DNA of 50,415 nt. Origin: Deltaproteobacteria bacterium (lineage in GTDB: Bacteria; Desulfobacterota; GWC2-55-46). The stretch lies in the NCBI GenBank assembly GCA_016213015.1, contig JACRCE010000101.1:1-50415 (forward strand), in the 5' to 3' direction. Positions 25,789 to 34,801 of this stretch are shown one piece after another (position 1 is the first letter of the stretch; every line of letters starts with the position of its first letter). A program made the position numbers and the translations under genes. The notes beneath the pieces are model-generated. The model did not search any database and had not been told where the DNA came from. It worked only from the letters and a program-made list of their open reading frames with translations.

Positions 25789-26397
25789 TCAACCAACGTC
25801 GGCCAACAACCCTTTCACCACGCCGGACATGTTGACCGTCCTCGCCTTCTCGGCGATCATAACGGCCTTGAGCCTTTCAAATGCGCCGTCAAGGTCGTCG
25901 TTGACGATGACGTAGTCATAGTCAACGGCGCGCCTTATCTCCTCGACCGCAATCCGGAGCCTTCTTTGTATCTCCTCCGGCGCTTCCGAACTCCTTGATT
26001 TGAGCCTGTCTTCGCAAATCTTGACGGACGGCGGGAGGATGAATATATACGCTCCCTTATCGAGCGTCTTTCTCACGTTCATGGCGCCCTGAACGTCTAT
26101 CTCGATGAGCGCATCGTATCCCGCCTTCAAAAGCGTTTCAAGGTCTTTTCTCGACGTGCCGTAACGCTTGCCGAACACGCCGGCATATTCCAGAAACTCT
26201 CCATTGGCCAACATACGGTCAAACGCCGCGTCGTCAACGAACCAGTAGTCCTTCCCGTCGGTCTCGCCGGGGCGCGCCTGTCTGGTCGTGTATGATACAG
26301 AATGCCTCAAACCCGGAAAAAAATCAACGGCCATCTTGCAAAGCGTGGTTTTTCCCGCTCCAGACGGCGCGGATACTATGAATAGACTGCCGGTCAT
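25789..26397 (-). CDS. gmk: guanylate kinase
   Basis: Phosphorylates GMP to GDP. The 202 residues contain the P-loop APSGAGKTTL (9-18), the GMP-binding SVSYTTRQARPGETDGKDYW (about 34-53), the LEYAGVFGKRYGTS stretch, LIEIDVQGAMNVR, and FILPPSVKICEDRLKSR. The length is typical. AAGGAA stands 5 nt before the ATG. In operon with yicC upstream, a common pairing; between them is a CAGCCTG repeat. Confidence 0.97.
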   Translation of the reverse strand: MTGSLFIVSAPSGAGKTTLCKMAVDFFPGLRHSVSYTTRQARPGETDGKDYWFVDDAAFDRMLANGEFLEYAGVFGKRYGTSRKDLETLLKAGYDALIEIDVQGAMNVRKTLDKGAYIFILPPSVKICEDRLKSRSSEAPEEIQRRLRIAVEEIRRAVDYDYVIVNDDLDGAFERLKAVMIAEKARTVNMSGVVKGLLADVG

Positions 26398-26409
26398 AGA
26401 AATTCCTTA

Positions 26410-26493
26410 GGCTGCAGGCTGTTGGACTGCAGACTGTCGGAAAAGACAGAAAACTACAGCCTACCAGCCTGTCTTCTCCCTAACAGCCTGCCT
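26410..26493. repeat. CAGCCTG tandem hairpin (family G-like)
   Basis: GGCTGCAGGCTGTT on the left pairs partly with AACAGCCTGCC on the right, with further CAGCCTACCAGCCTG units and a GACTGTCGGAAAAGACAG inner stretch. It fills the yicC-gmk gap. Confidence 0.55.
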
Positions 26494-26496
26494 TCC

Positions 26497-27360
26497 CTAC
26501 TCCGCGTTCTGGGTCTGCTCCTTAATCTTTTCCAGTTCGTTCTTCATCTCAACCGCAATCTGCGCTATTTGAGCGGAGCCGGACTTGGAGCCTATGGTGT
26601 TTATCTCCCTGCCGATCTCCTGACACAAGAAATCAAGCCGTTTTCCGATCGGCTCGTTCAGCGCAAGATATTGCCTGAAAAGGGCAATATGGCTTTTGAG
26701 CCTCGTTATCTCCTCGCTTATGTCCGAACGCTGGGCAAAGACCGCGGCCTCGAGCATTATCCGGCCTTCCTCGGCCCTGCCCGCTATCAGTCTTTCGATG
26801 TCCTCTTTGAGCCGCGCCCTGTACGCCTCAACGGCGGCGGGGGCCGCTTGCTCTACCTTTGAGACCGACGCCTCTATATGGGCGAGCCTATATCGCATGT
26901 CAAGGGCGATGGACTCTCCCTCTTTTATCCGCCACGCCTCGGCCTGAACAAAGGCGGTCTCAAGGGCGGCCTTTAACGGCGTCCACTCATCCGCGTTGTC
27001 CTCCTGCGGAGCCGCGAATATCTCCTTTGTCCTCAAAAGAAACCCGGCGTCAACGTTATTGTCAATGCCGAGCGTCTCCTTGAGCAAGCCTGCGGCCTCC
27101 ACGTAAGCCTTTGCAAGCCGCATGTTGAGTTCAAGACCGGGCGCCTCGCCGGGCATGGATGAAATAAACACGGTAAAGGAGCCTCTTGAAAACCTCTTTT
27201 TCAACTCCCCGCGCATCTTTAGGTCAACGGGAAAAAACCGCTCCGGCATCCTGAGATTCACGTCAAGGAAGCGGTTGTTGAGACTTTTGAGCTCCAGCAT
27301 ATAAGAGTTAACGCCTATTGCAAACGAGGCGCGTCCGTATCCCGTCATGCTCTGTAGCAT
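26497..27360 (-). CDS. yicC: YicC family endoribonuclease
   Basis: Member of the YicC/YloC family, for which endoribonuclease activity has been shown in E. coli. The 287 residues begin LQSMTGYGRASFAIG, then ELKSLNNRFLDVNLRMPERF and LKKRFSRGSFTVF, and close with the conserved YicC_C region KRLDFLCQEIGREINTIGSK. ATG with GAGGTGG upstream. Position directly ahead of gmk and rpoZ is a widely conserved neighbourhood, which fits a shared housekeeping transcript. Confidence 0.93.
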   Translation of the reverse strand: MLQSMTGYGRASFAIGVNSYMLELKSLNNRFLDVNLRMPERFFPVDLKMRGELKKRFSRGSFTVFISSMPGEAPGLELNMRLAKAYVEAAGLLKETLGIDNNVDAGFLLRTKEIFAAPQEDNADEWTPLKAALETAFVQAEAWRIKEGESIALDMRYRLAHIEASVSKVEQAAPAAVEAYRARLKEDIERLIAGRAEEGRIMLEAAVFAQRSDISEEITRLKSHIALFRQYLALNEPIGKRLDFLCQEIGREINTIGSKSGSAQIAQIAVEMKNELEKIKEQTQNAE

Positions 27361-27383
27361 TATCTTTCCACCTCTGTCCTTTA

Positions 27384-27502
27384 CTTACCTTTCTTGAAAG
27401 AAAGGCGGGCCAAAGAACTTTAATAGGGAATAAACGTCCCCCGATAGAGACATTCGGGGGCAGGCTTGGCTGACGAAAACTCATGTTGCCCGTGCGGCAA
27501 GC
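27384..27502. repeat. repeat family B, short form, copy 2
   Basis: Same core as the copy at 17089-17180 (minus strand: GCTTGCCGCACGGGCAAC, TTTTCGTCAGCC, TTTATTCCCTATTAAAG, TTCTTTGGCC, CTTTCTTTCAAGAAAGGTAA), but with an extra hairpin GCCCCCGAATGTCTCTATCG to GGGGGAC inserted before the TTTATTCCC box. It encodes the end (LAARAT) and stop of the DUF4416 gene. Confidence 0.85.
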
Positions 27503-28020
27503 ACGTCGAATGCATGACGTTTTCTTATACGCCTTAAAATAGCCTGCGTCCGCTCATCCTTGTAATCGGGATACGTCCACGGCAAGAAAACAAAGTCCGA
27601 GCCCTCGTACATTAAAGTCAGTTCCGCGTACACGCCCTGACCGATATATATCCTGTGAGAAAAATTCTTGCACGAGGCAAGCACGAACTTTTCAAGAGCC
27701 ATGAACCCCGGGTCTATGTTGACGCGCCTTTTGCCGTCTTCCGTACAAAAATCGGAACGCTCAAGCCCGTTGGTGAATATCTTGACGTCCGCCAGTTCAT
27801 CGGGCCGGATGAGCCGTTCAAAGGATGCCAACCTTCTTTTAAGCGCCTTACCGAACTCTTTTTCATAATAATCCGTATGGTCAAAGGCCAGTACGGGACT
27901 TAAAATGTCAACCGGGCCAAGCCGCTCGATAAGTCCCAATAGCACGGCCTTGAAAAGCGATACTTCTCCGGTAAAGATGCTTACCACGGGTTTTACGGAT
28001 TGAGGAGCGGACGACTTCAT
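27481..28020 (-). CDS. DUF4416 family protein
   Basis: Protein of unknown function, 179 aa, soluble by appearance. The family pattern is visible: a first segment VSIFTGEVSLFKAVLLGLIE, then LAFDHTDYYEKEFGKALKR, then RRVNIDPGFMALEKFVLAS, then HRIYIGQGVYAELTLMY and FLPWTYPDYKD. DUF4416 proteins are mostly found in Desulfobacterota, Nitrospirota and related phyla, often near LPS or housekeeping genes (from memory). The last residues LAARAT and the stop lie in a repeat. One nt separates its ATG from the rfaE1 stop, so it is translated with the LPS operon. Confidence 0.8.
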   Translation of the reverse strand: MKSSAPQSVKPVVSIFTGEVSLFKAVLLGLIERLGPVDILSPVLAFDHTDYYEKEFGKALKRRLASFERLIRPDELADVKIFTNGLERSDFCTEDGKRRVNIDPGFMALEKFVLASCKNFSHRIYIGQGVYAELTLMYEGSDFVFLPWTYPDYKDERTQAILRRIRKRHAFDVLAARAT

Positions 28021-28021
28021 G

Positions 28022-29026
28022 TCATAGCCTGACCTTCAGGCCGTTGACCACCGCCTCCCTCAACTCATCGGGGAGAAGCGTGGCCGTGCCTACCTTGCCT
28101 ACGACTACGCCCGCCGCGAAGTTGGCGAGCACAGCGGCCTCGGTGAATGTCGCGCCTGAGGCAAGGGCAAGCGATAGCGTGCCGATGACGGTGTCCCCTG
28201 CGCCGCTTACGTCAAAGACCTCCCGCGCAACGGTCGGTATGTGTATGTCCGAACGGTCCTCGAAAAGACTCATCCCGTTTTCGCCACGCGTTATGAGAAG
28301 CGCGGCGGAGCCAAGACGGGATAGAAGCGCCTCACCCGCCCTGTGTAAAGTGGGATCGTCCACGATCTCCACGCCGGACGCCTGAGACGCCTCAAGATTA
28401 TTCGGCGTTACGATCGTAGTCCCCTTGTAATAATCGATGTGCTCGACCTTAGGGTCCACGGCCACTGCGACCCCTGCCTTTTTGCAAAGAGAATTGGTTT
28501 CATGGACAAGCGCCTCGCTCACCAGCCCCTTTGCATAATCGGATATGACCACCACGTCCGTTGATCTGACGGCTTGGCGTATGTACGACAAGACCTTTGC
28601 CGTTATCTCAGGAGGGAGAGCGTCTTTTTTTTCGCGGTCGAACCGCACCACCTGCTGGCTGTGGGCTATGATGCGCGTCTTTATGGTGGTAGGCCGCTTT
28701 GCGTCAACCACTACCCCGTTGGTTTCTATGCCCTTTGCCTTCAGGCTGTTGACGAGTTTTTTGCCGTCGTCATCCCTGCCTATCACTCCGGTTATGGACG
28801 CCCTGCCGCCAAGGCTGTGTATATTGTTCACCACGTTCGCGCTGCCGCCGAGCATGAGGCTCTCAGACGTAACCTCGACTACGGGCACCGGCGCCTCAGG
28901 GGATATCCTCCTCACCTTGCCCCAGATGAAGTGATCCATGATGAGATCGCCTATCACGAGGACGCGCGCATCCTTAAACCCGTCTATAAGCGAAAACGCC
29001 CTTTTAAGACCCAGATATCTTTTCAT
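28022..29026 (-). CDS. rfaE1: heptose-7-phosphate kinase (RfaE domain I)
   Basis: Phosphorylates D-glycero-D-manno-heptose 7-phosphate at C1 on the way to ADP-heptose for the LPS inner core. PfkB/ribokinase fold, 334 aa: LVIGDLIMDHFIWGKVRRIS near the start, GGSANVVNNIHSLGGRAS (about 57-74), and the ATP-site VSGAGDTVIGTLSLALA (about 266-282). The protein ends with the kinase domain; the cytidylyltransferase-type adenylyltransferase half found in fused HldE is missing and must be encoded elsewhere. It overlaps the preceding glycosyltransferase gene by 23 bp. Confidence 0.93.
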   Translation of the reverse strand: MKRYLGLKRAFSLIDGFKDARVLVIGDLIMDHFIWGKVRRISPEAPVPVVEVTSESLMLGGSANVVNNIHSLGGRASITGVIGRDDDGKKLVNSLKAKGIETNGVVVDAKRPTTIKTRIIAHSQQVVRFDREKKDALPPEITAKVLSYIRQAVRSTDVVVISDYAKGLVSEALVHETNSLCKKAGVAVAVDPKVEHIDYYKGTTIVTPNNLEASQASGVEIVDDPTLHRAGEALLSRLGSAALLITRGENGMSLFEDRSDIHIPTVAREVFDVSGAGDTVIGTLSLALASGATFTEAAVLANFAAGVVVGKVGTATLLPDELREAVVNGLKVRL

Positions 29027-30143
29027 GCGCTATCTTCTCGACGAGCCGCAAAAACTCGCTCACGTTCCTTTCCATCGTATATTCAGAGACCGCTTCCCTT
29101 ACGGCCCGACCGGCCTTACTCCTTAACGCCTCATCAAGGAGCGGGGTTATTCTCGCCGCTATCTCCCCTGCGTCCGACGGGTCATGCACCACGCCGTTAT
29201 ACGGCAGTCCGGTCAAAAGTTCCGACGCGCCGTTGGCGCTTGTCGTAATGACCGGAAGAGACGCGGCCATCGCTTCAAGGCATGAGTTGCTGAACGGCTC
29301 GTATATGGAAGGCAGGACGAATATGTCTCCGGCACAATAGTAGTCCCTTGCGTTCTTGAGCGGCCCCTTGAAGATAACCCTGTCCCGCACCCCAAGTTGT
29401 TTTGCCTCTCTTATGTGCTCGTTCGGTCTGCCCTTGCCGATGACGACGAGGCGCGCGTCCGCCTTGTCTTTCAGAAGGGCCAGGGCGCGTATGAGAAATT
29501 TGAGACCCTTTCTCTCAAACCCGGAACCCACGAACAGCAGTACCACGCTATCAGCGGCGACGCCGAGGGAGGCGCGTATCTCCGCCCTTTTTGAAGCGTT
29601 GTCAGCGGCCTTTGCCTGCGAGTCAATCCCGTTATATATAACACATATCTTTTCATCGGGCAAACCGTAATGCCTTTGTATGTCATCCTTGACCATCCTT
29701 GAATTGGCGGCCACCATCTTGAGCCTTGCGCTTTTGAACATCTCCTCCTCGAGCATGAGCATGGTCATATGAAAAGGGGTCAACGCAATAGCAAGCCTTT
29801 TAATCCATGAGACATGAGCGCACCGAGCCACAAGCCACTGTCTGTGGCATCCGTCCCCTGCCCTGTATATGTCCTGACAGTGCGTCCTCTCAAGGCTTAT
29901 GACCACGTCCGGGGCCGCTTTCTTTATGACCTTCTCGACGTTGGAGGCGAAGATGAGCGGCTTTAGGAAGGAAGGCCCCCAGACCGGCACATGGCGCACG
30001 CTGACGCCGCTTGACGCGGGCCATGAGTTTGCGAACACGTCCACGCCGTGCCCTCTGGCGATAAGCCCTGAAATGAACCGCTCAAGAAAGACCTCTGCCC
30101 CGCCGTAAGGCGTATAACGCATCCTTATAAGTCCGATCCTCAT
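29004..30143 (-). CDS. glycosyltransferase family 4, WaaG-like
   Basis: GT-B enzyme of LPS-core type, 379 aa. The N-terminal half opens with IGLIRMRYTPYGGAEVFLER, the sort of sequence seen in WaaG (UDP-glucose:heptose glucosyltransferase) where GGAE follows the start. The C-terminal domain shows VVLLFVGSGFERKGLKFLIR, VVIGKGRP, VIFKGPLKNARDYYCAGDIF and the E-x7-E motif in YEPFSNSCLEAMAASLPVI. The acceptor and sugar cannot be fixed. It overlaps the GT9 gene upstream by 4 bp (ATGA). Confidence 0.9.
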   Translation of the reverse strand: MRIGLIRMRYTPYGGAEVFLERFISGLIARGHGVDVFANSWPASSGVSVRHVPVWGPSFLKPLIFASNVEKVIKKAAPDVVISLERTHCQDIYRAGDGCHRQWLVARCAHVSWIKRLAIALTPFHMTMLMLEEEMFKSARLKMVAANSRMVKDDIQRHYGLPDEKICVIYNGIDSQAKAADNASKRAEIRASLGVAADSVVLLFVGSGFERKGLKFLIRALALLKDKADARLVVIGKGRPNEHIREAKQLGVRDRVIFKGPLKNARDYYCAGDIFVLPSIYEPFSNSCLEAMAASLPVITTSANGASELLTGLPYNGVVHDPSDAGEIAARITPLLDEALRSKAGRAVREAVSEYTMERNVSEFLRLVEKIAHEKISGS

Positions 30144-31180
30144 GCGGGAACCCCTGAAAGTTCATCAAACGCCCTGATAACCTCGTCCACCCCGACTGAC
30201 GCGGCCTCTCTCCCGTTTTGCACAACCGCGCTCGGCACGCCCCACGGCGACCATCTCCTCTTGTCGGTTGAGCCCCATATCGTCAGCACGGGTTTGCCCA
30301 GTCCGGCCGCTATGTGCATGGCCCCGCCGTCGCAACAAACGACCATTGAAGCCATGCTCAGGACGGCGATGAGTTGCTCGACGCTCCGAGTCCTATACGC
30401 TATCGGCTCTTTCTTCATCGCGCCCGCGAGAGCGGCCGCTGCCTCGTCGTCCCCGGGATGCAAAGGGTTGTCCTTCTCACCCGGAGACCAAAGCAACAGT
30501 ACGCGATGGCCCGGCCTGCCTTGAATCACGTCGGCCAGCGCCTTAAACCTCTCTACAGGCCACCTGTTTTGCGGCCTTCTCGAGCTTATGTGGATTGCGA
30601 TGAGTCTGTCGCTTTCATCAATACGTGTTTTAAGATATGCCCGTGCTTTTTGAACCTCTATTTCATCGGGCTTGACCAAGAGCGGAAGCTCAAGCCCCTC
30701 CTTTATGCCGAGAGGCGCAAGGAGCCGCATCATGGCCTGAACCTCATGTATCGGCTTATCTCCTTGAGGCGCGTCAATAGGGTGCGTATAGACAATGGCC
30801 TTGCCTATGTTGCCTGCGAAGACAGGCCCGATCCTCATCCTTGCGCCGGTCAACAGCGCGAACCGGGCAAGCCTTGAAGACGGGGCGTAGCCGCAGGCTA
30901 TGCTTACGTCAAACGAGGCCCTTCGTATTTTTCCTATGAGCCGCAGGTTGTCGAGCCACACCGTAAACCTGCTTCCGCCCGATTGATGTTTGAACTTTTC
31001 GTAGACGTATACGTCGTTTACATCAGGGTTGTTACGCACCACTCCGGCGTTATAGGAGTTGACGAGCAGAGCTATGCGGCACCTCGGATATTTTATACGA
31101 ACCGCCCTTATGGCCGGCGTGGTGCATACAAGGTCGCCGATATTGTCGCGCCGTATGAAAAGGACGCTTTTAACGTTCAT
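30140..31180 (-). CDS. glycosyltransferase family 9 (heptosyltransferase-like), no Cys tail
   Basis: ADP-heptose:LPS transferase family member. The ATG at 31180 gives about 346 aa beginning MNVKSVLFIRRDNIGDLVCT with TPAIRAVRIKYP. A longer frame to 31237 overlaps the O-antigen ligase gene more deeply and is less likely. The C-terminal donor site reads VVCCDGGAMHIAAGLGKPVL, TIWGSTDKRRWSPWG. In contrast to five other GT9 proteins of the cluster it has no Cys-rich tail, so its acceptor or partner may differ. Confidence 0.88.
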   Translation of the reverse strand: MNVKSVLFIRRDNIGDLVCTTPAIRAVRIKYPRCRIALLVNSYNAGVVRNNPDVNDVYVYEKFKHQSGGSRFTVWLDNLRLIGKIRRASFDVSIACGYAPSSRLARFALLTGARMRIGPVFAGNIGKAIVYTHPIDAPQGDKPIHEVQAMMRLLAPLGIKEGLELPLLVKPDEIEVQKARAYLKTRIDESDRLIAIHISSRRPQNRWPVERFKALADVIQGRPGHRVLLLWSPGEKDNPLHPGDDEAAAALAGAMKKEPIAYRTRSVEQLIAVLSMASMVVCCDGGAMHIAAGLGKPVLTIWGSTDKRRWSPWGVPSAVVQNGREAASVGVDEVIRAFDELSGVPA

Positions 31181-32468
31181 CAGCCTCACCATGACCTTGC
31201 CGAAGGTCCGCGGATAAAACAACGCATACCGCGGCAAAGCTCATCATCAGCACGCCGTAAGACTCCTCCCACAGTCCGTTGGAGAAGTTGATGAGCACGT
31301 AACCGAGGAACACGCCGGGAACGGCGTATCTCAAGAATAGTCCGCCGGTCGAGGTTCCTCGCCCAAGTCTGACGGCATTGAAACCCTTTACGATAACGGT
31401 AGCCCAGAAGAACACGAAGGCGACAAGGCCGGCAAGACCGACCTCAAAGAGTATCTGAAGAGGCAGGTTATGCGGGTTTGCCGCGCCGTATCCTGCTTGA
31501 CTGAAATACAGATGCGTCCTGCCAGACTTGTCCCATTTGTCGTCGAGATAGCCGTTGTCCTTTGCCACGAGCGCTATCTTTTTCCAGCCGTAGCCGTGTC
31601 CTATGATCGGTCTTTCTTTTATCATATCCACTACGCCCGACCAGATGCTCGCCCTGTCGTTCCATCCAACAGAATCGTTGCTGACGTAGTTCGCCGGATT
31701 CAACAGCGTCCTGTACCTGTCAAACGACCCGGGCTTGGCGTAAAAAATGCCCGCGCCTGCGATCACGCAGACGATGAGTCCGGCGGCAAGATAACGATAA
31801 CGTTTGGCCATAATCGTTATAAGCATCGAGGCGGCAAGGATGGCGACGACCTGACTCCTGTGGTTATTCAAAATGGACAGGACGAGCTCGATGAGGATGA
31901 AAAACGCTAAGGCGCACTTGACCGTAAGAGAGTCCTTTGACGCAAACAGATACGCAACCGCAAGCGGGATGAAGAATACCGCGTTAAGCGAATACCCGCC
32001 TAAAAACGGCGCCTCCTTCAATGAAAGCCAGTTGAACAACTCGCTCATGTCGTAGTTCAATAATATCACCACGCTCAAGACGGCAAACCCGGCGAACATG
32101 GCGTAGAAGATATGTCTTAGCGCGTCAAAGGTCTTATGCTCTCCGATGATGACGAAAAACACGACGGCCTGATAAAGAAGATTTTTCCTTATGGCGTTGA
32201 AGCTCTCCAGTTGATAATGACTCAAGAGCGCGCTGAGCAGCGCGACAAAGGCAAGGATGATGAAGGCGCGCACCGTCCAATCCCTGCTTGAGACCTTAGT
32301 CCTGCCAGATAAAAGTCCAACGACAAAGAACAGGAACATGAGCCCAAAGGCAATCTCCCTTACGCTCGTGAACCTTTCAAACGGTTGGAAAAATAGATAG
32401 ACGAGCAGAAAGACCCTTGCAAGGGCGTACCTCTCGACATATCCGGCAAAGGCGTCAAGTAGTCTCAT
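31170..32468 (-). CDS. waaL: O-antigen ligase family protein
   Basis: Polytopic inner-membrane protein (432 aa, 10-12 hydrophobic segments) of the Wzy/WaaL family. The C-terminal half holds the large periplasmic loop with PIIGHGYGWKKI and GYGAANPHNLPLQILFEVGL, matching the conserved RPLxGxGxG...HNxxL pattern of ligases. WaaL moves O-antigen from undecaprenyl diphosphate to lipid A-core; Wzy polymerases share the fold, so the exact role is a likely guess from the LPS-core context. It overlaps the next GT9 by 4 bp. Confidence 0.83.
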   Translation of the reverse strand: MRLLDAFAGYVERYALARVFLLVYLFFQPFERFTSVREIAFGLMFLFFVVGLLSGRTKVSSRDWTVRAFIILAFVALLSALLSHYQLESFNAIRKNLLYQAVVFFVIIGEHKTFDALRHIFYAMFAGFAVLSVVILLNYDMSELFNWLSLKEAPFLGGYSLNAVFFIPLAVAYLFASKDSLTVKCALAFFILIELVLSILNNHRSQVVAILAASMLITIMAKRYRYLAAGLIVCVIAGAGIFYAKPGSFDRYRTLLNPANYVSNDSVGWNDRASIWSGVVDMIKERPIIGHGYGWKKIALVAKDNGYLDDKWDKSGRTHLYFSQAGYGAANPHNLPLQILFEVGLAGLVAFVFFWATVIVKGFNAVRLGRGTSTGGLFLRYAVPGVFLGYVLINFSNGLWEESYGVLMMSFAAVCVVLSADLRQGHGEADER

Positions 32469-33598
32469 CGTGTCCTCTCACGGTCACGGTTCACGGTCAC
32501 GGTATTTAGCGCCCTCTTCATCACGTCGTCAACCGATATGCCGGTTACGCAGCGCGCATCGAAGAAGCGGCACTCATAAGGCGTTTTGAAGGTATGGGAG
32601 CACGGTATGCACTCCAGATCGTTTCTCTGCACTATCCGGCTTTCATGGCCTATGGGCCTTTGATCCCGCATGTCGCACGGCCCGGCAATATCAATGACCG
32701 GCACGCCGAGGGCGTCGGCCATGTAGACCAATCCGGTGTCAACGCCGATTACAAGGGAGAGCTTTCTTATCACGCTCGGCAGCTCTTCAAGCGTCAAAGC
32801 GCCGCACAGGTTCTCTACCCGTGCTCTTCCGTTGATTGTGTTGATAAGCTCTATTGCCGCGCTCCGCTCCTTTTCCATGCCGAAGAGGCATATCACGGCG
32901 CCGGTTTCGTCAATGATGCGCCGCGCAAGGGCGAGGAAGTTTTCCCTGCCCCAGTCCTTCATGGCGTTGCCCGTGCTGAGCACGATGCCCACGCGCGGCC
33001 TCGTCTCGCCCTTGAGAAACAAGGCGTACTTATCCCGCGCCAAGGACGACTCGAACAACTCCCTTGTCTCGATGAAGTTTGCAACGCCGATATGTCTCAG
33101 AGCCTTCAAACAGGTCTGTGCCGAGGTCTGCCCTGACAGATGATACTCGACGTTCGTATTGAGGTTCAACAGCTCCTTGAGGGTCCTGCCTATGAAGTCC
33201 GGGTACACGGCAATCCTTTTCGGTATCAGCGCCCATAGCGCGATCAGGATGTTCGCGGCGCTCGGTGAAAGTATCAGCGCGGCTGAATACCGTTTTCCAG
33301 CTATCATGTACGCGGCCCTGAGCTTGCCGAAAAAACCCCACGTCTCCTTCAATACGATTATCTCGTCAACACGCGGATTATTCCTGATAAGCGGCGCGGT
33401 TGTCGCGGTTGCAACCACCCCCAAACGACAGTCTGGAAACTCCCGCTTTATCTCCCTGAAGACCGTGGTGGCGCAAACCATGTCGCCTATCTTTGCGGTC
33501 TGGAACACAAGAACGGAAAAACCCTTGCGCCTTGAGACAAGCCTTGACGCCGACCATATAAACGGGTACAGGACAAAGGACAAGATGGCGTATATCAC
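32465..33598 (-). CDS. glycosyltransferase family 9, Cys-tail type
   Basis: Heptosyltransferase-like protein of 377 aa with an N-terminal membrane-like stretch (IYAILSFVLYPFIWSASRLV). FQTAKIGDMVCATTVFREIK opens the GT-B domain, and VIGVDTGLVYMADALGVPVI with DIAGPCDMRDQRP forms the donor site. The C-terminal cysteines are in ECIPCSHTF, YECRFF and RCVTGI. The last residues NTVTVNRDRERTR include the NRDRE tail encoded by the family F repeat at 32478-32503, and the ATG of waaL overlaps the stop. Its GT4 neighbour overlaps it by 4 bp. Confidence 0.88.
   Translation of the reverse strand: MIYAILSFVLYPFIWSASRLVSRRKGFSVLVFQTAKIGDMVCATTVFREIKREFPDCRLGVVATATTAPLIRNNPRVDEIIVLKETWGFFGKLRAAYMIAGKRYSAALILSPSAANILIALWALIPKRIAVYPDFIGRTLKELLNLNTNVEYHLSGQTSAQTCLKALRHIGVANFIETRELFESSLARDKYALFLKGETRPRVGIVLSTGNAMKDWGRENFLALARRIIDETGAVICLFGMEKERSAAIELINTINGRARVENLCGALTLEELPSVIRKLSLVIGVDTGLVYMADALGVPVIDIAGPCDMRDQRPIGHESRIVQRNDLECIPCSHTFKTPYECRFFDARCVTGISVDDVMKRALNTVTVNRDRERTR
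32478..32503. repeat. family F repeat inside the end of a GT9 gene
   Basis: CACGGTCACGGTTCACGGTC then ACGG: tandem units without the apex. It encodes the terminal VTVNRDRE of the GT9 protein. Confidence 0.8.
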
Positions 33599-34782
33599 CG
33601 GAAAACCTCGGCAATGACCGCCTCAACGCCCGAAACGTATCTATCCATGCCAAACAGCGCGCTCACCCGCGCCCTTCCGGCCTCTCCCATTGTCTTCAAA
33701 CGTGTCCTGTCCTTTATTATCTCAGCCAGCGCTTTGGCAAGGGAGGCCGCGCCCTCCTCCTTGACCACCATCCCTGTTACGCCGTGGTCTATCAATTCAC
33801 TTGCCCCGGCAACGTCAAAGGCTGCAACCGGCTTGGCCATGAGCATGGCCTCAAGGATGACCCTCGGAAGCCCCTCCTTTTCAGAAGCCAGCACGAATAT
33901 ATCCATCGCGTTGATATACGAAAGCGCATCCGTGCAAAAGCCGGTGAAGACGGTCTTATCTCCGATACCCGTCTTTGTCGCAATATTCTTCAGCCTTTGC
34001 ATCTCAGGGCCGTTGCCGACTATGAGCAACCCGCCAATAGAGCCTTGCATGACGGATACGGCCTCTATGAGCATGTCAACCCGCTTTCTCTTTACCAATG
34101 ACCCGACCGTGCCGAGCACGAGCGCCTCTGTGCTTATGCCGAGCCGTCTCCTTACGTCGTCTCTGTCCTCAATCGGCCTTGCGCTCAGGTCTATCCCGTT
34201 ATGCACCACCACGCATTTGTCAGGCTCCACCCCGCTTACAATAAGGCTGTCCCTTACGCCGTTGGACACGCAGACGACCTTTGCCACGTGATCGTTAACG
34301 GCCTTTGCCTCCATTGCGTTAAGCCTCGTCTCTATCCTTGTGTGCTGAACGCACGGCACTCCAACGACGGATGCGGCCAATATGCCTTCAAGGTTGGACG
34401 ACGGCTGATTGTTCATGTAGAGGCCGTCAAACCCTTTCAACTCATCCGCGATTGTCTCTGAGGCCGGGACTATCCTGTGTTTATAGTCGAGGTTGAACAG
34501 GTATTTTTTTTTAAGAGCCGCGCTTAAGGACAGCGCCGCCCTTCCCGCCTCTCGCGCCGCTTTGACTCCGATTCCAGTGCGCGGCCTCTCGATGAGTTTG
34601 AACGAGACGCCAAGCCTCTCGATCTCGGTCTTTACGTCGGAGTCCTCGCCTTTTTTATAGTTGTCGTAGAAAAGAACCGAAAAGGCGAACCTCTTACGGT
34701 CTGCCCTCTTCAACAGCTCAATGAGGCTGTTGGTCCCGCCGCCCCACTCCTTGCCGGTATCGAGTACGAGGATCTTTTTCAT
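33595..34782 (-). CDS. glycosyltransferase family 4
   Basis: GT-B enzyme, about 395 aa from ATG 34782 (a GTG two codons before is possible). N-terminal motif KEWGGGTNSLIELLKRADRK, and the donor domain LVLGTVGSLVKRKRVDMLIE, LLIVGNGPEMQRLK, VFTGFCTDALSYINAMDIFV with the E-x7-E motif in EKEGLPRVILEAMLMAKPV. Like GT4 enzymes of LPS or exopolysaccharide synthesis. Repeat A copy 3 lies 19 bp upstream, between this gene and the CgeB-like gene, so this part of the operon is less tightly coupled. Confidence 0.9.
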   Translation of the reverse strand: MKKILVLDTGKEWGGGTNSLIELLKRADRKRFAFSVLFYDNYKKGEDSDVKTEIERLGVSFKLIERPRTGIGVKAAREAGRAALSLSAALKKKYLFNLDYKHRIVPASETIADELKGFDGLYMNNQPSSNLEGILAASVVGVPCVQHTRIETRLNAMEAKAVNDHVAKVVCVSNGVRDSLIVSGVEPDKCVVVHNGIDLSARPIEDRDDVRRRLGISTEALVLGTVGSLVKRKRVDMLIEAVSVMQGSIGGLLIVGNGPEMQRLKNIATKTGIGDKTVFTGFCTDALSYINAMDIFVLASEKEGLPRVILEAMLMAKPVAAFDVAGASELIDHGVTGMVVKEEGAASLAKALAEIIKDRTRLKTMGEAGRARVSALFGMDRYVSGVEAVIAEVFR

Positions 34783-34801
34783 TATCACCCACTATTGACG
34801 A

